Source of the DNA: Cycas panzhihuaensis | Taxonomy: Eukaryota > Cycadophyta | DNA length: 64,000 nucleotides | Reading direction: 5' to 3' | Assembly (NCBI GenBank): GCA_023213395.1 | Contig: CM041465.1 | Location: 221,719,741 to 221,783,740, forward strand | Shown: positions 48,415-59,345 of the stretch, in pieces | Layout of the letters: every line of letters starts with the position of its first letter | Numbering within the stretch: the first letter of the stretch is position 1 | Program-made: the position numbers and the translations under genes | Notes under the pieces: model-generated | What the model was told of the DNA's origin: nothing | What the model saw: only the letters and a program-made list of their open reading frames with translations | Database searches by the model: none

Positions 48415-51111
48415 TGTTTCTTGACTATTAAGAATGGATCATAAGATGGCAACCCACTAGTAAGTGAAGGTACATAGCTCTTCCCCACTCACATCTTTAT
48501 AGTTATATTGTTGGGTCTTAGGTGTTGGTTGAATACATACTCGGTGCTTGCCTAGCTTTCTTATTTCTCTTTTATGCTAATGATGACTAGGACTCTAGTC
48601 TAATGGCCTTAGAACCCCCCATTGTGGCCTAATAGTTTATAAGGTGACCCTTCTGCATTCCTTACAACTTTGTCCCCATCAGATTTTGGCTCATTACCAC
48701 TTATTTCACTTTATTATTTTGCTTTGAATATATGTGATTAGTCACTTAGGGACCTTAAGACTAGTTTGCAGGAGTCTAAAGTGCAAGACTGTAGTTCTAT
48801 GGTTAACTTTTTATATACTACTATTATACTACCCTGATTATTACTTCCAATCAGTAGTGTAATTGTTACTACAGTTGCTTGTAGCTAGTAATGTTCAAAT
48901 TTTGCGATTAATGCTACCCTATTAGAGCTAGCACACCGTGGTAGGCTTAGGCGGATGTATAACAGTCTAGGGAAGCTTACTAATTAATCAAATTACCACT
49001 TTTGTTTGAATTAGAGTAGGATTTTTCAAATCAAACCATGGTAATCTATGGTTTTCAAGAGGATGCTTTCATACATGAAACCACTATCCTAATACTTGAA
49101 TTATAGATATAAAACTCCTTAGTTTGAAAGACTTGGACTTCTTCCTCTCCTAGTTTTCTTGGCTTCTGATTAAACACACTCTCTTAAGAGTTAGAATTGA
49201 GATTCTTCTATGAATTTAGTCCAAATTACAAGCATTCTCATGTTGGATGGGTAAGCTCCAAGGATTTTCTTGATTGTATTCAATAGAATCTTTCATATTT
49301 GGCTCAGATCCTATCTATTTATCTCTGTTTTTCTCATTCCTAAGCTTTAATATTATGGATCACAACTATTTTTTACTTCGCTTCCTTGAAATTTTTGAGA
49401 GACTCACTTAATTAGGTAAAAGATACTACATAATTTATATCATTTCTTTAGAGGAGGAGGATACACCAACAACTTTAAGAAGTCTAAGGAGGATTTTAGG
49501 TGTAGCAATTTACTATTATACCCCTCCCTCTTTGGGTAATCCCCTTCCAAGCTATGTAGTGTTATATCTCTTTGGTGCATGCGCCTTCCACTCCAATATT
49601 AGCCATGCTACCACATGATACTATGATTACATACTATTAATTATTTGGAATCCCCCTAGTTGTTGTGTTCCACCTCGCTTTTATTGATTTTTTATCTAAG
49701 ATGTAGGGATTGGAAGGTTCCACTTGGCTTCACCAAAGAAACCACCTTCATTAGGGATGCCAGTGCCATTCTGAGGCATACCTCACCTCTTCTCCTTATC
49801 TTTAGCACTCTTCTTACACTTTGTTCTCTTGGAAGAAATACTCATACTTAAGTGTAGTGCTTGTATTCTTTTTAGCTATGTGTAGAAGGTAGATTATGAC
49901 ATATATATTACAAATATTGATTGTGGGTAGTCTTCTAACATATATGTAGGGTGGAGAGCAAGCCCCTCCAAAATAGCTTGAAGGACATAGAGGTGAACTA
50001 CATTGCTCAAGGTAAGTTATATTTGTATTTTAGCATGTTTTTTGGTTTCTTTGCTTCTCTTTTGTTTACACATCATTTCTAGTTACGTTTGGGGTGGGTA
50101 AGTGGAGCCCCTTTCATCTTACACCTCTTGCACTACAAATGAGCTTATGAGTAAAGCGAAGGGAAATTAAGGAGGATCAAGGGAAGGAACATCCCCAAAT
50201 ATCATGAACCAGGTGCATGTTTTTAAAACCTTATTCTCCTTATAATTGTTTTACTCTTTGTTAAAGCTCTTACCTTTAACTCCCTCATCATAACAAACTT
50301 CTCTTCCCCTATTTTGTGATTAGTTTCCATTAGTTGCATAATCATTAAAAGAAAATGGATAAATGTTTTAAGGGACATCTTTTGTTGCATGTAGGAAGAA
50401 GGATCATTTTAAAGGAAAAGTTATTTTTCTCCTATTTATTCTTTTTATAAAAGCCATATTGGGGAACATTTGGACTACATATAGAAAAGGGCATCTACTC
50501 TCCATTTTCCTTGTTCTATCTCTCATATGCACTAGTATCTCTTTTCTTGATTAGCATATGATTCCCTAACTCTTTTGAAACATGAGAGAAAAGAAAAATT
50601 AATGAGAGTGAGGCTTAATATCTTCTACATACTATTCATTTATCAGATTCCTTAGTCATTTTGCAACACGAATACAAATAAAACCATATTAACAAGAAAC
50701 CTTAAGAGAAGCACACTATCACTTCACATATCTAACGATCAAATAAGAAAAACAATTTAGACCTTCGCTCCTCTTTTCACTTACCTTTACCATCCCACCC
50801 TCACCCCATGAGGGAACCATTAACCTCTTCTCCCAAAGAGGATAGGAGAAACCCTTACTTGGGAAACTTGATAATCTAAGAGGGTCAAGCCACCTACATA
50901 CTAATTGCATTTATATGCCAACAAAATCTAAAACCTTATATGTAGAGACGGGAACACGTGCTACACGAGTCCCGAATCCATGCCCAAGCAATGCATGGAC
51001 ATCCTTCATGGGTGAACAAGAGCCATATCACATCCCTTTAGACTTTTGCACCTAAAGTTTATCACGTATAGGTTCATACTTATTTCTTGCCCCCCTATAG
51101 GCATGCTTCCA
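48415..51111 (+). repeat. element F 3' LTR (2.7 kb)
   Basis: It is collinear with 37448-40210 and ends gcatgcttcca before ctaca. Many differences between the copies are transitions. Confidence 0.92.
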
Positions 51112-52222
51112 CTACAAAATCATATTTTTATATGAAAATTTCACAAAAAAAGAAAATGTTTCATATTATAGACTTGCCAAATAGTATACCCCATGATGTA
51201 TCTTTATAGTATACACTCTTTGGTACTCATGATACTCTCCAAACATATCCTAGAGCTCCACTAGATCACAATTTCACTCTAAAAAGTACTTTGACTCTAA
51301 CTCTTACTAATGAAAATGAAAGTTGAATAACTCCCTTTTCATATAAAAGATTCCCTTTTCATCTAAAAAGCAAAAAAAATCTTCACTCAATTTACTTCTA
51401 TAATATGAGTATGTTATAATTTAGAGATCCATATTCATCATATTTATACCTTTATTCATTAGTTTATCCTCATTATTGATCTTTCAGCTCATTACTAAAG
51501 CTAATGGGTTTTACTTAAGGAAGCTATTCACTTAAAGTCAATTTCTACAACCATAAGCATGTTTATAGTCCATGGAGTCCATTTGTGATACTTATTTCAA
51601 ATTTTATTATCATGCTCTAAGAATTCATCTATTGAAGAGCTTAAACTATGATAGTCATGCTCTAAGAATTCATTTGTTAAGGAGCTTAAACTATGACAAT
51701 CATATTCCAAGAATTCATTTGTTGAAGAGCTTAAACTATGATAGTCATGCTCTAATAATCCACTTGTTGAAGAGCCTAAACTATGACAGTCAAGCTCTAA
51801 AAAGTCACCTACTAATGAGCTTAAACTATGGTAATCTTTAGCTCCAAAAAGTAATTCATTAATAAGCCTAAACTATGATAGTCTTCTCTCATTGTACTCT
51901 TACATAGGACCCTTACTCCAAGGCATTACTAATGAGATTAAATTATGGCAACACCCATACTTTTTTTAGCTTCATCAATTCAATGGTCAATCTAGTATCA
52001 CTAATGATTTAGATCAGTAGTTTAGTTATGGTTCAAATGTGTTATTCTTAATCTTATTAGAATTAGTGTTAATTAAAGTTATTTTTACCATTACCCCATT
52101 ACATATAGTCTCATCATCTAGATTTCACTTTTATTATGAATTTAAGAACATATCTACTTTTGACTCTAAGTTGCCAACATTCACCATCCTGCTCTTATTC
52201 TAAAAAAGGAGCCTCTAGTGAT
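51112..52222 (+). other. element E interior, right part
   Basis: Sequence of E resumed after F, ending at E's purine tract. Apart from the 45-bp repeat array it holds no motif I can identify. Confidence 0.5.
51611..51882 (+). repeat. 45-bp tandem repeat, about 6 copies, in frame
   Basis: Units start at 51611, 51656, 51701, 51746, 51791 and 51836 (the last 47 bp). The core agagcttaaactatgatagt is kept in most. Because 45 is a multiple of three, the frame 51572-51841 translates as a repeated 15-residue peptide (HALRIHLLKSLNYDS with variants). Similar minisatellites are known near the 3' end of large gypsy elements; I do not regard the peptide as a real protein. Confidence 0.9.
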
Positions 52223-52233
52223 AAAGGGGCAAA
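52223..52233 (+). other. polypurine tract of element E
   Basis: aaaggggcaaa lies just before the 3' LTR start tgtttcac, a common plant gypsy arrangement. Confidence 0.8.
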
Positions 52234-54622
52234 TGTTTCACTAAAATTTGCCTTTTTTACTTAACTAGGATATTTATTATAGATTATTTGATGATGGACT
52301 TTGGTATGTGCATTTTGTTATATATTTGCTTTCATGCAGAGTCAGTATTTAATTCTTGATTCATTATATCATAGATTAGTTATGTTTACATATACATTTA
52401 GACTTTTATGATGTTATTTTAGGTTATGGTCTGATGATTGAATGGTTGATTATATGTGATAATGATTATCCACTTACTTATGACTGGTACTATGGAACGT
52501 CTATGAAATTATGTTATTCAACCTCCTCATGCATTATTCTACTTTATATTTGATATTATTTTAATTTGGCTTATTTGATTTTATTCACATATTTAGCCTC
52601 ATTTATTTGCTTTGAGTCTCATTGATTTTAGCCTTATTAGTTAGTGTTTAAGTTAAATAATCTTTAGTAGACTGATTCATCTAATAAAAAATTTATTTAT
52701 TTATTTATTTTAATCATTTTCTCTTTATTGTATTTTTAGTTATTCTAAAAATGTGACTTTATAAATAAAATGTGACCATTGCATTTTATTAAGAAAATCA
52801 TATATTTGATCCTTAATAAAATGCAACCATCATTTTATGAAGGAAATCATATTTTTAAATGTGTTATTCGTAAATGTTTTAGTAGGAATGCTAATTTTCC
52901 TTTTTTTCTTAGTGATCACTACTTAGATCATTAGGGGCATGTCACCTAACCCTCTTTGACCACCTCTCAGCCTTTAGAAATAGATTCATGCATAGTTTTA
53001 GTGGGAAATTATTGAGATCATGAAAAAAAATCATGGCATAGTTTCTAATTGAGATTGATTCTGTGCTCTGGGAGAGCTGGGGGCAAGAAAAGGGGGTCTA
53101 GTAGCATCCATTAGAATCTATTAGTAGTTATAGAGTCTAATTATGACCTTTTTAGACAGAGTTTAGAGGTTTTCTTATGTGTATCCCTTCTCAAGTGATC
53201 TTGCCTTTAAGATTGCCTAGTTTTTTATGAGATTTAGCTTATCTTACCTAAACTATTTGAGATCTAATTGGGGATCCATCCTTATGATACTTAGTTCAAC
53301 TTACTATGAGGAATAGTGGGCTATATTTACCTTATCTCCTACTTAATTCTCATGTTTTCTTGCTCATTCATCCATTGAAAGTGATCTCCTACAACTTTCA
53401 CTACCTTTGCTTGTGTTGTTTACCTTCTCTATTAATACTTTTATCATCATTTCTATAATCCTCATGGCCTTAAAGACTTGATGGTGAAGATTGGGCAAGA
53501 ACTTGGCACCATTCTAAGGTAAATATTATTGGATTTAATAATCTTTAAGGGAAAATTATTTAGTTTTATTGCTAGTGGATCGTATTAAAAAGGTTTAAAA
53601 TATATTTTTTTTAAAAAAAGTTTTTCTTATTCTTATTGTTATCTCTCATCACTTTTGAAGTTGTATGATTCAATAGTATGTTTGGCTTGTTGTAAATGTT
53701 TTAATCCTTGTATTTACGCACTTTTTTACTCTCTCATTCTCTTTTTCTCTTAATTCTCAATGAGTTTGGCCCTTCAAAGGGTTGATATATAGATTCCCAA
53801 ACTTTTGAGAAGAGGTAGAATTGGAAATTTGAGAAACCTATTGGTTGAAATAGATAATTTCCTTACATGTAAAAGGTTATCTTCTATTATGTGATAACTA
53901 CAAATTAGCTTTCCTTATTTCAAGAATTGTATATAAGAGATATTATCATTTTTTCCTATCTTTGGAATATTTATATATTACTACTTTCATCATCAAGTTT
54001 AACTTGGACACAATGGAGGTATTCCAAGTGAGAACAATTATTTCAACACCAAATCTAATCATTAGGTATACAAATCATTTTTCCTTAAAGATATTTATCT
54101 TTCTTAGTTTTCAAATTATTAAATAGGTGAAACAAGAAAAAGAAACCAAAGTGGATTATCTCTTATTTTCACCTTCTTTGCTTTGATTGCTTTCATTTGT
54201 TGCATCTACATACATAAAAAAAAAGGGAAAAGTCTCCATTTTGTATGGTTTATTATTGTGGATCTTTGACTTGAGCTTATAATTGATTTATTATCTATCT
54301 CTTTACTTTTTGCATTCTATTAAGTACAACTTTTGTGCTTAGATCTCTCTTCCTCTTATGTCTTTTCTGCTTGTATACATGTTGTTTAATGTCTTCATGT
54401 AAATGAAAGATGCATCATAGTTGTTTCATACATGTTTGTTTTGATTTGTTTTAGTTTCTCATTGTATGCAAATGTTTCTATTTTGATTTGTTGTCATTCC
54501 CTTTATCTATAGTTTATCCATAAATAGGCAAGGACTCCTCCTCAAGAGTTGGTAAAAAGGCTTACACTTTAGACTAGTCACTATAGTTACCCTATTATGA
54601 TTGGCCCAAAGCCATCAAGCCA
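52234..54622 (+). repeat. element E 3' LTR (2.4 kb)
   Basis: It is collinear with 29456-31974 and ends ccatcaagcca. A (TTTA)n run at 52690-52710 is specific to this copy. Confidence 0.9.
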
Positions 54623-54627
54623 CCGCT

Positions 54628-54715
54628 TATGATCCTAGTAATTTTGTGATATTTCTATTATGTTTTTTTCTTATTGATTTAGTTATTTGATGTTATGTTG
54701 ACTGCATTTCTATCA
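54628..54715 (+). repeat. element D 5' LTR, second part
   Basis: It resumes the D LTR after E, matching 56716-56804 (tatgatcc...tttctat). It ends tttctatca. Confidence 0.82.
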
Positions 54716-54729
54716 TGGTATTAGCATGA
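54716..54729 (+). other. primer-binding site of element D (decayed)
   Basis: tggtattagcatga resembles TGGTATCAGAGC with a transition and a 2-bp loss. Confidence 0.5.
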
Positions 54730-55413
54730 TTTTCTATTTCTAATATTGTATTTAAGCTTTAGTGAAAATTTTAGGTTATTGCTAGTTCTTCATCTATTAT
54801 AGGTTTGCCATTATTAAGGTGTTCTTAAAGTTAAGGTTTCTAGTTTGCCAACGATTCGTCGTGCTCCATTATGTGATTCCATTTATGCACATGTATGATG
54901 CTCCTTTATCCATTGTTTATTTGAATAATGTTATTTATGGATTTGTGTTGGCATCATTTATTCTTAACTATTAGGCACCCATGCCTTCCTCCTATCAAGC
55001 ATAAGCCACTATTTCATCAAAGATCCTCATGCAAAGAGAAGATGATACTCTCTTGTTCATGGTAAATATTCTTACATAAAGATGTCTTTGCATGAGCTTA
55101 TAAGAAACTATACCTCTACATAACTCCATTGAAGACTAAGTATATCTACTCCATTATGCACATACTTGTGTACTAGTTAAGTTCATTTAAACCCACCAAG
55201 ATTTTATGTTTCATGTGTGTAGAGAAATTTTACTTCAAAGTTGATGTATTATTTTGGGATTGTAAGAAAATTTTGAGAAGTAAAATTTATATTGGATGAC
55301 ATACTAACTATGATGAACTAATATTTTTATTTACAATTCCATATAAATGAATGTTTGCACATATTTTAATTGATTTTTATTAGCAAATAAATTTTTCTTG
55401 CCCACTTCTTGTG
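54730..55413 (+). other. element D leader
   Basis: About 680 bp between primer site and gag-like frame; no motif seen. Confidence 0.45.
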
Positions 55414-56360
55414 ATTCCTAAATTTAATGGGAAATTTTACTTTTTCTTGTTAAGAAGAATAAAACCTTCTTTGGAAGTAAGAAATTTATGGGAAATTACT
55501 CCTAAAGGATACAAAGCTCTAAAACTAGTTTATCTTGAAGTAAAAATAACACCTGATAAAGAATAAGAATCAATAGAACTATTAGAAAAAGATGTAGAAG
55601 CACTCAGTTACATCTTTCCACTTTGGAAAGAAATATATATAACTAGGTATATGATGCTGTTATTATAAAAAGAAGCATGGGATATGTTGAAATATATTTA
55701 TACTCCAAAAATCAAGATAGTTGAAGAAAATCTAGTGATTGTTGAAGATAAGACTAAATCTAAAAAGGTAGATGAACTGGTCATCCCATTTATTTATGCT
55801 CATTGTAGAAGACCAAAGCCTCAAGATAATACTGTAGGTGATACTCAAACAAATGTAGAATTCTAAGAAGAGGAGGTATGACATAAACTTGAAGAAAAGG
55901 GAAAAAAGATATGCCAACAAAAGTAAAACACTGTTGATAAAGTTGTTGATGAATCTTCTACTATTGAAAACACTACTAAATCCATTATTGTTGAGATTGC
56001 TATTATTGAGAATGTTGAATATGAAGTTGTTATTAAATAATCAAATGATGATTTTGATTGTTCAAATGATGAGAACAATTTATAAGTTGAAGAAATCAAA
56101 GAGACTAGGATTGAGTCTAATCTAGGAGATTTTCCTATGATTTAGAGAGATCAAGCTAAATCAAAAAAATAAGATGAAATAAATATTCTTTAAATAGCTT
56201 ACTCAATGGAGATAATTGAAGACCTATATCAAACAATATACTTGATTGAACTAGAGATTTAATATGATTTTAAAAATGTTATACAATTAATGAAGACTCT
56301 AGTATTACTAGATAAAATTAAGCATATTAATATCAATCATCACTACAAGCAAGAGTTAAA
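55414..56360 (+). pseudogene. gag-like frame with acidic tail (element D)
   Basis: One plus-strand frame can be followed from 55414 to about 56360, broken by about a dozen stops but no obvious indel. Its start, IPKFNGKFYFFLLRRIKPSL then NLWEITPKGYKAL, fits the copia gag N-terminus (FxGxNYxxWxxxMxxxLxxxxLW). LLEKDVEALSYIF and KEAWDMLKYIY (55650-55700) match the following UBN2-like segment. The rest (VEENLVIVEDKTKSKKVDEL, IVEIAIIENVEYEVVI, SNDDFDCSNDENN) is Glu/Asp/Ile/Val-rich, has no zinc knuckle or protease motif, and I do not recognise it. It ends about 130 bp before the purine tract, so no pol follows. Confidence 0.7.
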
Positions 56361-56485
56361 ATGATAGAGATAAGTTAAAGATCCAGATCTAATTGAAGAT
56401 AAAGTATCAGATATCGTTTTCAAGAAATTTCTAAGAACTAAACATTAGAAATTGAAATAAATATTAATGTTCCAAAATGTCCATT

Positions 56486-56494
56486 AAGTGGGAG
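56486..56494 (+). other. polypurine tract of element D
   Basis: aagtgggag directly precedes the 3' LTR start tgctagaatatt. Confidence 0.75.
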
Positions 56495-56804
56495 TGCTAG
56501 AATATTAAAATATTAGAGAAAATTAGGAAATATTTATTGATATATATTTATCTATGAAATACTCAAAAATGGTAGACACCACACCAAAGACAAAATCTAC
56601 TATATAAGGACATCAATAGTAAATGAGATGATATATTGTATAGCATGTAGTATAACATATTACGTAGTATTTAATATTCTTAAAAATAAAAAAATGAAGG
56701 CATTCTATGATACATTTATGATCCAAGTATTTCTATGATATTTTTTTTATGTTATTTTCTCATTCATTCAACTATTTAATATTATGTTGGTTGTATTTCT
56801 ATAA
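56495..56804 (+). repeat. element D 3' LTR
   Basis: It aligns with both parts of the split 5' LTR and contains the intact E target (gatacatttatgatcc). A TATA box-like tatataagg is at 56604-56612. Beyond 56804 the sequence tggtatcaatatgatttt still resembles the 5' primer site and leader. Confidence 0.85.
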
Positions 56805-58377
56805 TGGTATCAATATGATTTTGCATCTCTAATACACCTTACCTATTTTAATGTCAATTTTAGAGGTTTTTTGGGGTATTTTTGTAAGCTATAACAAACA
56901 TTTTGCCATATGTTAATTAAGTAAGAAGAAATATTGCTAGATTTTTCTTAGATTTCTCTAATGTCTAATATGTCAGAATCAAGTATTGTTTTATTTTGTA
57001 TGGCAAAAAGGGAGCAATTAAAAAGATAAAAAGTGAATAAATTGGAGTGTTTTCAATCAAGTAGAATCACGTCCCTCCTTTGATCAAACTTTAAAGCATA
57101 ATTTCATCCAAAAGGGGGGGGAAATAAGTTTAATTTCTTGTATCTACTCAAAAGAGTAATCATTCTTCTCCCTCCTATGCATTTTATTTTTAAAAAAAGG
57201 AAAAGGAAAAGAAATACTTTCTATTTGTATTTCCTATATGACAAGCTTGCATATGTATGTTATTTTCCTTTTGTTTTTTGTTGAATTAAAATAAAAAAGA
57301 AAGAAAGAGTTAGGTCTAAACTAGGAGTTGTTCTAGTTTAGGAACCCATGGCATGAAAAGTATTTATATGCATTATTGTAAGTCCTTGAATTCATGGGTG
57401 ATAGGTCCTACATTAGTTAGATTTCTTTGTTATATGCATGAAAATAAAATCATATACCACCTACATTTTAGGAGTGTGTTATTTGTTCTTTATTCTTCTT
57501 AGGAGTAGGGTGTCACTTTAGAAAAGGAGGGGCCAACTACTATAATAGCCTTGCACCTAAGGTAACAATAAGTCTCGCCATGTTCTAAATAGTCTAGTTG
57601 TAGATAATTATCTTGATTGCATGTGATTGAGAGAGCTAAGTGAGCACTATAAACTATATTAAAAGTAGACTTTCTAACAATTTTCTTCCTTGGAGAGTAG
57701 ATTATGTGGAATTAGATATAAGTAGTACCTTAGTAAGCCTATTTACATTTTAGGTGAAGTTGGTACATTTAGTCTCTAGACATCTAACCACTCGATTGGG
57801 ATTGCTAACTGCTGGTTTGACTCCATATAGTTTCTTCTCCAAAAAAATTCTCCCTCTTTTTGGTTCATTCAATTGAACATACATGCCTACTAGCTAGGTA
57901 GGATTAGGAGAGGTCATCAAGGTCATTACTTTTGGTGGGGTTAGACTATAGGATAGGATCATAGGATTACAATGACATTGGGGCATAATTGGCTTAATAA
58001 CACATCTAACTCCTAAGAGTTTCTTATACGTTGTATGCCTCTTTTGGAAGGATTATTTTAGTTATCTCTCTATTTGATAAGTATGACATGCTTGATCTCT
58101 CTCTGGTCTTATCCTTTGGTTACACTATTTGTAGATAGCTTGCTTGGTCTATTTATAGAGGTTCTCCATACTCCTTCACTTAGCACATGACATCCTTTCT
58201 CTTACATGACATTTTCACTTACATTCATATATACGAGGTGCACAATAATCTAGGAGGAGTCAATAGGACTTCCTTCATTGACTTAGGCCCTTAACCCTAG
58301 GTCCTAAGTTAAGTTGAGTGGGCCTTCTCTACCTCCCTAGTTATAATTTCCAAATGATTTCCTTCCCTTATTATATA
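56805..58377. other. unassigned, LTR-like in texture
   Basis: The first 30 bp or so look like D leader. The rest has no coding motif on either strand. G8 at 57114-57121 follows A4 and could be an old purine tract. The A/T-rich blocks with gaaagaaagagttagg and the TATA-poor pyrimidine-rich plus strand resemble gypsy LTR sequence, but no partner copy was found. Confidence 0.35.
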
Positions 58378-58540
58378 TACCTAATTTAACCTCAAAGAAT
58401 TTAATTATGATTTTATATAAAATTTATCCTTAAGATAGTTAACTATGATTTTATATTGAATGTGGCCTTAATATAATTAATTAACCTTGATATAGTTAAT
58501 TAGTATCTTCTATAGAAGTTGGCCTAGTGAATGGAATACA
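58378..58540 (-). repeat. second copy of the G-type LTR segment
   Basis: It aligns with 3780-3960: tatataccta..., then ttaattatgattttatat, gttaactatgattttatat and the final tcttctatagaagttggcct against ttttctataaaaactagttt. Same orientation as the copy at 3700-3978. Confidence 0.5.
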
Positions 58541-58859
58541 ATATACCCTATTGGTCAAATTTTCCATAAAAGTAGGAGCTCTAAAATCAAGTAATATACT
58601 TATTAGAAAACACATTCATAAGACATTAGGAATCCTCTTTTAGTATTATTGTATGTTAATAAGAGAAAGGGATGGAATGATATAAATGTGTATTTATTAT
58701 AGATCCTAAAGAAGAGTCACCATATAAAATATATACTTATTACTTAAGATATATGTCTCATAAGATTGCACAAAAACGAATAAATATTCTCTATTTTTAA
58801 TCATAAGAATGGTTACTACTAAATTAGAATACATAAGATAAATGTGATTAAAAATTCCT
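58541..58859. other. unassigned stretch
   Basis: AT-rich sequence with no motif; by position it may be RT sequence upstream of the fragment at 58860, too decayed to read. Confidence 0.4.
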
Positions 58860-59345
58860 TTGCCACTGGAGATGGACATTAGAGGTTCCTTGTAATTCCA
58901 TTTAGTTTGATTGATGTATCAACATTCTTTGTGAGGCCAATGAATAATATTTTCAAACCTATTTATGGCTATCTTCTTAGATAACAATATGATCTTTAGT
59001 AAAACTAGGAAGAACATATAAAACCCTTAAAAAATCTTTTACAAATAAAATAGAAGGAAAATTATATATTAAAATATTAAAATGTGACTTTTACAAAGAG
59101 GAAATAAAATATTTAGGATGCACGATTTTAAAGGAGGGTATTGTAGAAGTTCCTAAGAAGATTCAAGTAATAAAAGATTGGATTAGTTCTTAAAATATGC
59201 ATGATAGTAGAAACTATTTAGGGATTTATAATTTTATGTAAGAGACTTATACTAAAATTCTCAAAAATAGTTACACCCCTTCCACAAATGATAAGGAAAG
59301 TTGGAGGATTTAGTTAGAAAAAAAGGCAATAAGTTAGTTTCAAGT
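58860..59345 (+). pseudogene. gypsy reverse transcriptase fragment
   Basis: From 58865 the pieces VIPFSLIDVSTFFVRPMNNI and FKPIYGYL fit the gypsy RT palm (VMPFGLxNAPATFxxxMNxxF). EEHIKPLKK follows. From about 59045 one frame reads LYIKILKCDFYKEEIKYLGC, TILKEGIVEVPKKIQVIKDW, corresponding to KLxxxKCxFxxxxxxYLGHxIxxxGIxxDPxKIxAIxxW. NYLGIYNFM*ETYTKILKNS is the start of the connection to RNase H (FLGxxxYYRRFIxxFxxxA). The catalytic DD box is unreadable. It is chromovirus-like and not part of E or F; no LTR could be assigned. Confidence 0.82.

Larger units (their letters stand above)
37448..51111 (+). mobile_element. gypsy element F (Tat/Ogre-like), nested in E
   Basis: LTRs at 37448-40210 (2,763 bp) and 48415-51111 (2,697 bp) align throughout, starting tgtttctcgg / tgtttcttga and ending gcatgcttcca. 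The target duplication is ctatg (37443-37447) and ctaca (51112-51116), two transitions apart. The 8.2-kb interior holds gag, protease, RT, RNase H, a cut-off integrase and a second RNase H on the plus strand. Very long LTRs plus a second, archaeal-type RNase H are known marks of the Tat/Ogre lineage. All frames carry stops. Confidence 0.9.
29456..54622 (+). mobile_element. large gypsy element E (gag only), interrupted by F
   Basis: LTRs at 29456-31974 (2,519 bp) and 52234-54622 (2,389 bp) align throughout. Ends are tgtttcactaaaat... and ...gccaacaaacca / gccatcaagcca. The purine tract taaaggggcaaa precedes the 3' LTR. The target duplication is ctatt (29451-29455) against ccgct (54623-54627), three transitions apart, and the empty site in D's 3' LTR reads gatacatttatgatcc. 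Without F the element is about 11.5 kb. Gag is the only coding part I can read, so E was probably non-autonomous. Confidence 0.88.
29231..56804 (+). mobile_element. small copia-type element D, split by E
   Basis: The 5' LTR is in two pieces (29231-29455 and 54628-54715, 313 bp together) and aligns with the 3' LTR at 56495-56804 (310 bp). A decayed primer site follows the 5' LTR and a purine tract precedes the 3' LTR. Without the 25-kb insertion D is about 2.4 kb, with a single gag-like frame and no pol. That matches the class described in plants as TR-GAG (terminal repeats with only GAG). I found no firm target duplication; homology seems to run a little past the 3' LTR. Confidence 0.8.

Noticed and set aside
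51572-51841. 89-codon protein with a repeated 15-residue unit
   Set aside because: It arises from a 45-bp tandem repeat in an element interior; I list the repeat but not a gene.
55863-56125. Overlapping plus and minus open frames in the D gag tail
   Set aside because: They are out of frame with the readable gag-like frame and consist of low-complexity Leu/Lys or Ser/Thr translations of the same acidic repeat-like DNA.
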